Assembly: GCA_932294295.1 (NCBI GenBank)
Contig: OW028582.1
Location: forward strand, 1 to 64,000
Direction: 5' to 3'
DNA length: 64,000 nucleotides
Source of the DNA: Alitta virens
Taxonomy: Eukaryota; Annelida; Polychaeta; Phyllodocida; Nereididae
The stretch's first letter is position 1. Each line of letters opens with the position of its first letter. Of this stretch, positions 58,301 to 64,000 are shown piece after piece. The translations under genes were made by a program, and so were the position numbers. The notes below the pieces were generated by a model, which had not been told where the DNA came from, made no database searches, and saw only the letters and a program-made list of their open reading frames with translations.

Positions 58301-60142
58301 GAGAAACAGGCAATTATGGGACATGGATTAGAAGGTATGGCTGTTGGGGGTGGCTGGAGGCCGTCATAAGGAACATAAATAGTCTCAGAAAATGTTGGGA
58401 AAAAATGATGACACATTGAGAAACTGCTGGGCAAGCATTTCCTTCTGAAAGTGTTGGTAAGATGAGAATGACACGACAAACATTCTCTACCTGGGAGTGT
58501 TGTCAAATTGAGAATTGCATGGCAAGCATTCCCTTCCTGGGAGTGTTGATAGCTTGAGAAACTGAATGGCAAGCATTCCCTTCCTGGGAATGTTGGCAAA
58601 TGGAGAAATTGCATAGCAGGTATTCCCTTCCTGGGAGTGTTGACAGATTGAGAAACTGCTTGTCAAGAATGTGCTTCCTTGATGTGTCGGCAAGTCAAGA
58701 AAGTGCACAGCAGGCGCTCCTCGTTTTGAGTGTCAGCATTTTAACGTGCGCTGGGAGTAATTCCTGTTCTTGGACATTGAGGATCGGCTTGGCAAGCTTT
58801 TCCTTCTGGAAGCATTTCCTTCCTAGGAGTGTTGGTAAAATGAGAATGACATGACAAACATTCCCTTCCTGGGAGTGATGTCAAATTGAGAATCGCATGG
58901 CAAGCATTCCCTTCCTGGGAGTGTTGATAGATTGAGAAACTGAGAAACAGGCAATTATGGGACATGGAGGAGAAGGTACGGCTGTTGGGGGTGGCTGGAG
59001 GCCGTCATAAGGAACATAAATAGTCTCAGAAAATGTCTGGAAAAAATGATGACACATTGAGAAACTGCTTGGCAAGCATTTCCTTCTGAAAGTGTTGGTA
59101 AAATGAGAATCACACAACAAACATTCCCTTCCTGGGAGTGTTGTCAAATTGAGAATTGCATGGCAAGCATTCCCTTCCTGGGAGTGTTGATAGCTTGAGA
59201 AACTGAATGGCAAGCATTCCCTTCCTGGGAGTGTTGTCAAATGGAGAAATTGCATAGCAAGTATTCCCTTCCTGGGAGTGTTGACAGATTGAGAAACTGC
59301 TTGTCAAGAATGTGCTTCCTTGATTTGTCGGCGAGTCAAGAAAGTGCACAGCAGGCACTCCTCGTTTTGAGTGTCAGCATTTTAACGTGCGCTGGGAGTA
59401 ATTCTGTTCTTGGACATTGAGGATCGGCTTGGCAAGCTTTTCCTTCTGGAAGCATTTCCTTCCTGGGAGTGTTGGTAAAATGAGAATGACATGACAAACA
59501 TTCCCTTCCTGGGAGTGATGTCAAATTGAGAATCACATGGCAAGCATTCCCTTCCTGGGAGTGTTGATAGATTGAGAAACTGAGAAACAGGCAATTATGG
59601 GACATGGAGGAGAAGGTACAGCTGTTGGGGGTGGCTGAAGCCGACGTAAGGAACATAAATAGTCTCAGAAAATGTTGGGAAAAAATGATGACACATTGAG
59701 AAACTGCTTGGCAAGCATTTCCTTCTGAAAGTGTTGGTAAAATGAGAATGACACGACAAGCATTCCCTTCCTGGGAGTGTTGTCAAATTGAAAATCGCAT
59801 GGCAAGCATTCCCTTCCTGGGAGTGTTGATAGATTGAGAAACTGAGAAACAGGCAATTATGGGACATGGATTAGAAGGTATGGCTGTTGGGGGTGGCTGG
59901 AGGCCGTCATAAGGAACATAAATAGTCTCAGAAAATGTTGGGAAAAAATGATGACACATTGAGAAACTGCTGGGCAAGCATTTCCTTCTGAAAGTGTTGG
60001 TAAGATGAGAATGACACGACAAACATTCTCTACCTGGGAGTGTTGTCAAATTGAGAATTGCATGGCAAGCATTCCCTTCCTGGGAGTGTTGATAGCTTGA
60101 GAAACTGAATGGCAAGCATTCCCTTCCTGGGAATGTTGGCAA

Positions 60143-61772
60143 ATGGAGAAATTGCATAGCAGGTATTCCCTTCCTGGGAGTGTTGACAGATTGAGAAACT
60201 GCTTGTCAAGAATGTGCTTCCTTGATGTGTCGGCAAGTCAAGAAAGTGCACAGCAGGCGCTCCTCGTTTTGAGTGTCAGCATTTTAACGTGCACTGGGAG
60301 TAATATCTGTTCTTGGACATTGAGGATCTGTTCTTGGACATTGAGGATCTGCTTGGCAAGCATTTCCTTCTGGAAGCATTTCCTTCCTGGGAGTGTTGGT
60401 AAAATGAGAATGACATGACAAACATTCCCTTCCTGGGAGTGTTGTCAAATTGAGAATCGCATGGCAAGCATTCCCTTCCTGGGAGTGTTGATAGATTGAG
60501 AAACTGAGAAACAGGCAATTATGGGACATGGATTAGAAGGTACGGCTGTTGGGGGTGGCTGGAGGCCGTCATAAGGAACATAAATAGTCTCAGAAAATGT
60601 CGGTAAAAAATGATGACACATTGAGAAACTGCTTGGCAAGCATTTCCATCTGAAAGTTTTGGTAAAATGAGAATGACACGACAAACATTACCTTCCTGGG
60701 AGTGTTGTCAAATTGAAAATCGCATAGCAAGCATTCCCTTCCTAGGAGTGTTGATAGCTTGAGAAACTGAATGGCAAGCATTCCCTTCCTGGGAGTGTTG
60801 TCAAATGGAGAAATTGCATAGCAGGTATTCCCTTCCTGGGAGTGTTGACAGATTGAGAAACAGTTACTGCTTGTCAAGAATGTGCTTCCTTGATGTGTCG
60901 GCGAGTCAAGAAAGTGCACAGCAGGCGCTCCTCGTTTTGAGTATCAGCATTTTAACGTGCGCTGGGAGTAATTCCTGTTCTTCGACATTGAGGATCTGCT
61001 TTGGCAAGCATTTCCTTCTGGAAGCATTTCCTTCCTAGGAGTGTTGGTAAAATGAGAATGACATGACAAACATTCCCTTCCTGGGAGTGTTGTCAAATTG
61101 AGAATCGCATGGCAAGCATTCCCTTCCTGGGAGTGTTGATAGATTGAGAAACTGAGAAACAGGCAATTATGGGACATGGAGGAGAAGGTACGGCTGTTGG
61201 GGGTGGCTGGAGGCCGTCATAAGGAACATAAATAGTCTCAGAAAATGTCGGTAAAAAATGATGAGACATTGAGAAACTGCTTGGCAAGCATTTCCTTCTG
61301 AAAGTTTTGGTAAAATGAGAATGACACGACAAACATTTCCTTCCTGGGAGTGTTGTCAAATGGAGAAATTGCATAGCAAGTATTCCCTTCCTGGGAGTGT
61401 TGACAGATTGAGAAACTGCTTGTCAAGAATGTGCTTCCTTGATGTGTCGGCAAGTCAAGAAAGTGCACAGCAGGCGCTCCTCGTTTTGAGTGTCAGCATT
61501 TTAACGTGCGCTGGGAGTAATTCCTGTTCTTGGACATTGAGGATCTGCTTGGCAAGCATTTCCTTCTGGAAGCATTTCCTTCTGAAAGTGTTGGTAAAAT
61601 GAGAATGACACGACAAGCATTCCCTTCCTGGGAGTGTTGTCAAATTGAAAATTGCATGGCAAGCATTCCCTTCCTGGGAGTGTTGATAGCTTGAGAAACT
61701 GAATGGCAAGCATTCCCTTCCTGGGAGTGTTGGCAAATGGAGAAATTGCATAGCAGGTATTCCCTTCCTGGG
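60143..61772. repeat. Decayed right edge of satellite array
   Basis: Here the regular structure breaks down. There is a 21-bp tandem duplication at 60307-60348, a 6-bp insertion near 60862-60867, an extra T near 61001, and shortened blocks (anchors 60805, 61360, 61737, spacing 555 and 377 bp). The last monomer stops at GGGA near 61772. Decay on the centromeric side but not on the telomeric side is typical where unequal exchange homogenises the interior and misses the edge. Confidence 0.8.
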
Positions 61773-62097
61773 AAAAACAATTACTATGAGCTTTCAGAAT
61801 TTGCTGTCAATTTTGACATATGAGCTACATGTCAAGGTCAAATTTAATGTTAACAATTCTGTCAATACTGAAATTTTGTTCATTTATAACTTAAAATATA
61901 ATTTGATTTGAACAAAAAAGGTTCAAGTAATCATTACGCCATGAAACTTTGGAAATCTAACCATCACTAAACCTTATCCTTGACCTAAACACTAACTTAA
62001 AATGTAACTTTAAACTTATAATCAAAAATTTTACCTTAACTTCCAACCTTTTTTTAAATGCTGCAGGTGCTTCACTTCTATAGGCTAAAAGAAGAAG
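61773..62097 (+). other. Unique AT-rich DNA with splice-acceptor-like sites
   Basis: No gene is seen. A pyrimidine-rich run followed by CTGCAG (ending 62066), and a second TATAG (ending 62083), could be 3' splice sites of the exon carrying the small ORF that starts at 62098. Confidence 0.4.
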
Positions 62098-62313
62098 ATG
62101 AAGGTTATACTTTTGTATGTGTCGGGGCTTTTCATCGGGACGTTGTTGGCAGTGATGATGGCTAAGATGATGATGGGATGCTTTGAATGCTACATGCGAT
62201 ACCGCACCAAGAAGGCAGTGGCAGCAAGGAAGACAGCACCTTTACCACTCCATCCTCAGCTGGTTGTCAAGTTCCGGGCAGAGGTGGACGGGTTACCGGA
62301 GACGTTTGTGTAA
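62098..62313 (+). CDS. Hypothetical small membrane protein (71 aa), possibly a last exon
   Basis: I do not recognise this protein. An ATG with A at -3 opens a 71-aa frame. Residues about 3-26 are a hydrophobic stretch (VILLYVSGLFIGTLLAVMMA then KMMM) fit for one membrane segment or a signal anchor. A Cys pair (CFEC 28-31), a basic patch (RYRTKK 34-39, ARK 43-45) and a short polar tail follow, suggesting a cytosolic basic tail. An AATAAA lies 66 bp after the stop, and acceptor-like sites lie within 32 bp upstream. It could be a complete small gene or the last coding exon of a gene whose upstream part was displaced by the satellite. GC content is visibly higher than in the flanks, which favours real coding. 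Confidence 0.45.
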   Translation: MKVILLYVSGLFIGTLLAVMMAKMMMGCFECYMRYRTKKAVAARKTAPLPLHPQLVVKFRAEVDGLPETFV

Positions 62314-62378
62314 ATCCAACTGTGTATTTTTTAGCCTATAGATATTTAAAATTTTTGTTAAAAGTATGCTTGATCACA

Positions 62379-62384
62379 AATAAA
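62379..62384 (+). terminator. Polyadenylation signal AATAAA
   Basis: Located 66 bp downstream of the stop codon of the 71-aa ORF, a fitting place for its 3' end. Confidence 0.4.
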
Positions 62385-62534
62385 AATATGTTTTTTATAT
62401 ATTCCGTGTTATTTGTTATTTCACTATGTCTGACAAAAATTCTGGCATCGTCAGTGCAGTCAGTCATACAATCATCTAAGCCTCTATATCTGATGAGGCA
62501 TGCAAATATTTCATCACATTGCAGAGGACTGAAT

Positions 62535-62645
62535 GTGAGTGATAATTAGGAGGTATATCAAAGCCTGAGCCTTTCTCATAAATGCATTAAAAGCAGTGTG
62601 AGTGATATTCTTGAGGTTTAGTGAAGCCTGAGTATCTCTCACCAC
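62535..62645. repeat. Imperfect 63-bp tandem duplication
   Basis: GTGAGTGATA at 62535 recurs at 62598. Both are followed by a GAGGT-like stretch and AAGCCTGAG, with TCTC after that. Two diverged units are visible. Confidence 0.65.
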
Positions 62646-62889
62646 AGAGAATAAGATAGAGTGTGAAAGGTAATAGGCAGATCTGTTGTCTAGCGTCATA
62701 AGGTTTATCTAAGTTTATTGCTACAAAGATGAGGATGTGTAATACATCCAAAAATGTAACCCTCCACATAAATTTTTGGCCCCAATTGTTAGCTTTGAAG
62801 AGTTTGTTTGGGTTGTTTAGAGTTGACAATTACATCGTTAAGTAATAGTGTGGATTGTCAATTGAACCTTAAATATGAAAATGGGACTC
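62646..62889. other. Unique AT-rich DNA, nothing recognised
   Basis: No reading frame, repeat or RNA gene is convincing in this stretch. Confidence 0.6.
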
Positions 62890-63108
62890 TTTCTCAACTC
62901 CCTGGGGAGTATTCAGCCTTGAACAAGGGGTTAACCACAGGGGCTTAAGAGCTCACACCAGTACAATCACTGTCGGTGCCTAATGCCAAGTACCCATTAC
63001 ACCCGGGTGGGGAGAGGCAATGGCCAATGGTTGATGAGGATCGGCCCAACTCCTCGATGCCATGGTGGGGGTTCGAATCCACAACCTTGGGGATAGCAGG
63101 CGAGTAAA
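62890..63108 (+). mobile_element. SINE-like element with tRNA-type promoter boxes
   Basis: GGTTCGAATCC at 63070-63080 is a perfect pol III B box. TGGCCAATGG at 63021-63030 is a weak A-box match about 50 bp upstream. The stretch TACCCATTACACCCGGGTGG with GAGAGGCAATG resembles a core I associate with dispersed SINE-like repeats of marine animals. No poly(A) tail or target duplication is clear, so it may be a fragment. Ends are approximate. Confidence 0.5.
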
Positions 63109-64000
63109 TGGAATTTTCTCAGGTAAATGGCTTGTATGCAAAAATGAAGCAATGAAGCTTAGTTATAATGCTTGAAAATTGTTTCTGGGGTTCTTAGAAC
63201 CAGTTTTTGTAGAATGGTTGGTCAGTTGGCCGTCTTCTGAAAACCAACTTTCGACGAAGCATTTGGGATTTTTCTCAAGGAAATGGGCTTGTATGCAAAA
63301 ATGAAGCAATGAGACTTAGTTCTTATGCCTGATTATTGTTTCTGGGGTCCTTAGAACTCGTTTTTGTCGGTAGGTTGGTTGGTTGGCTGTCGGTTGGCTA
63401 TCGGCTGAAAACCAACTTTCTTTACCGGGCCAAGTAAATACGCTTTTTCTCAAGTAAATGGGCTTGTATGCAAAAATGAAGCAATGAAACTTAGTTCTAA
63501 TGCCTAATGATTGTTTCTGGGGTCCTTAGAACCAGTTTCGGTAGAATGGTTGGTCAGTTGGCCGTCTTCCGAATACCAACTTTCGACAAAGCAAATGGGA
63601 TTTTCCTTAAGTAAATGGGCTTGTATGCAAAAATGAAGCAATGAAACCTAGTTCTTATGCCTGATTATTGTTTTTGGGGTCCTTAGACCTCGTTTTGGTC
63701 GGTAGGGTGGTTGCTTGGTTGGCATTCGGTTGGCTGTCAGCTGAAACCCACTTTCTTCGCCGGGCCAAGTAAATAGGTTTTTTCTCTAGTAAATGGGCTT
63801 ATATGCAAAAATGAATGAATGAAACTTAGTTCTAATGCATGATGATTGTTTCTGGGGTCCTTGGAACTAGTTTTGGTAGGAAGGATGGTTGGTTGGATGC
63901 TGTAAATGTAATTTTCTCAAGTGAATTGGCTTGTATGCGAAAATGAAGTAATGAAACTTAGTTCTAATGCCTGTAAATTGTTTCTGGGGTCCTTAGAATT
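63109..64000 (+). repeat. Dimeric minisatellite, ~332-bp higher-order period
   Basis: A monomer containing CTTGTATGCAAAAATGAAGC recurs at 63131, 63288, 63463, 63620, 63798 and 63930. Spacing alternates 157, 175, 157, 178, 132. Odd and even monomers differ in their second half: one has GGTTGGTCAGTTGGCCGTC, the other a GGTTGGTTGGCTGTCGGTT-type expansion. The real repeat is therefore a dimer of about 332 bp. The array runs off the window. No gene is seen. Confidence 0.85.

Larger units (their letters stand above)
23907..61772 (-). repeat. Subtelomeric satellite array, 1543-bp higher-order repeat
   Basis: Monomers of about 47-48 bp share TTCCCTTCCTGGGAGTGTTG and TTGAGAAACTG. They are grouped with two non-monomer spacers, one containing ACAGGCAATTATGGGACATG and one containing GTGTCAGCATTTTAACGTGC. 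Using AAATGGAGAAATTGCATAGC as an anchor, blocks alternate between short (641 bp, or 649 with an extra 8 bp) and long (902 or 904 bp). Long blocks hold a second copy of a ~261-bp segment with the ACAGGCAATT spacer. Short plus long gives 1543 bp, about 24 copies. Open frames of 60-131 codons on both strands follow from monomer length near a multiple of three. I see no gene. The strand given is arbitrary. Confidence 0.93.

Noticed and set aside
23907..61772. Many 60-131-codon open frames on both strands of the satellite (for example repeats of a QHSQEGNACHA-like peptide)
   Set aside because: They follow from a monomer length near a multiple of three and few stop triplets. Overlapping frames on both strands are equally open, and single-base indels between blocks shift them freely.
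23907..61772. CRISPR-like regular repeats
   Set aside because: The spacers between repeated motifs are themselves repeated, the host is eukaryotic, and no cas genes are present.
62187..62549. 120-codon frame overlapping the 71-aa ORF
   Set aside because: It starts inside the other frame, runs into AT-rich DNA past the AATAAA, and has no domain.
63061..63108. A true tRNA gene
   Set aside because: Only the B box is strong; no cloverleaf with acceptor and anticodon stems can be drawn around it.

Overview
This is eukaryotic, almost certainly animal, chromosome-end DNA. Three things point there: vertebrate-type (TTAGGG)n telomeric repeats, a Penelope-like retroelement (PLE), and a large subtelomeric satellite followed by SINE-like and minisatellite DNA. 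A marine invertebrate such as a lancelet or mollusc would fit, but the sequence does not settle the species. C-strand repeats (CCCTAA) on the + strand put the chromosome end to the left and the centromere to the right.

Layout. (1) 1-23831: at least three head-to-tail copies of one 8226-bp PLE, the first cut by the window edge. Their open reading frames have identical translations and spacing, so the array is very young or homogenised. Each unit ends in a 49-bp degenerate telomeric tract. (2) 23783-23906: the telomeric tract after copy 3 continues as nearly pure CCCTAA and joins satellite through a 2-bp overlap (CC). (3) 23907-61772: a minisatellite of ~47-48-bp monomers organised in alternating 641- and 902-bp blocks (1543-bp higher-order repeat), with large internal tandem duplications and a decayed right edge. 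(4) 61773-64000: a small predicted membrane-protein ORF, a short duplication, a tRNA-related SINE-like stretch and a dimeric minisatellite. No rRNA, tRNA gene or CRISPR array was seen.

The PLE is the main find. Its leader carries a CCAAT/TATA promoter, and 28 bp past the TATA box there is a hammerhead-ribozyme-like motif. ORF1 (850 aa) joins a NADAR domain (the family that removes ADP-ribose, including from guanine bases) to a C-terminal SGNH/GDSL hydrolase domain. ORF2 (PLE reverse transcriptase, Cys motif, GIY-YIG endonuclease) has no usable ATG and lies in the -1 frame. The slippery heptamer TTTAAAC sits in the correct phase directly before the ORF1 stop codon, so ORF2 is probably made as an ORF1-ORF2 fusion by -1 ribosomal frameshifting.

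Working model (inference): the element adds to, or recombines at, chromosome ends through its terminal CCCTAA tract. Its 3' end faces the chromosome body, as in rotifer Athena elements and Drosophila HeT-A. Unlike the telomeric Athena PLEs, it keeps an apparently intact endonuclease. The NADAR domain could act on ADP-ribosylated DNA at the chromosome end. A rival explanation is recombination-driven or rolling-circle amplification, like tandem yeast Y' elements separated by short telomeric tracts.
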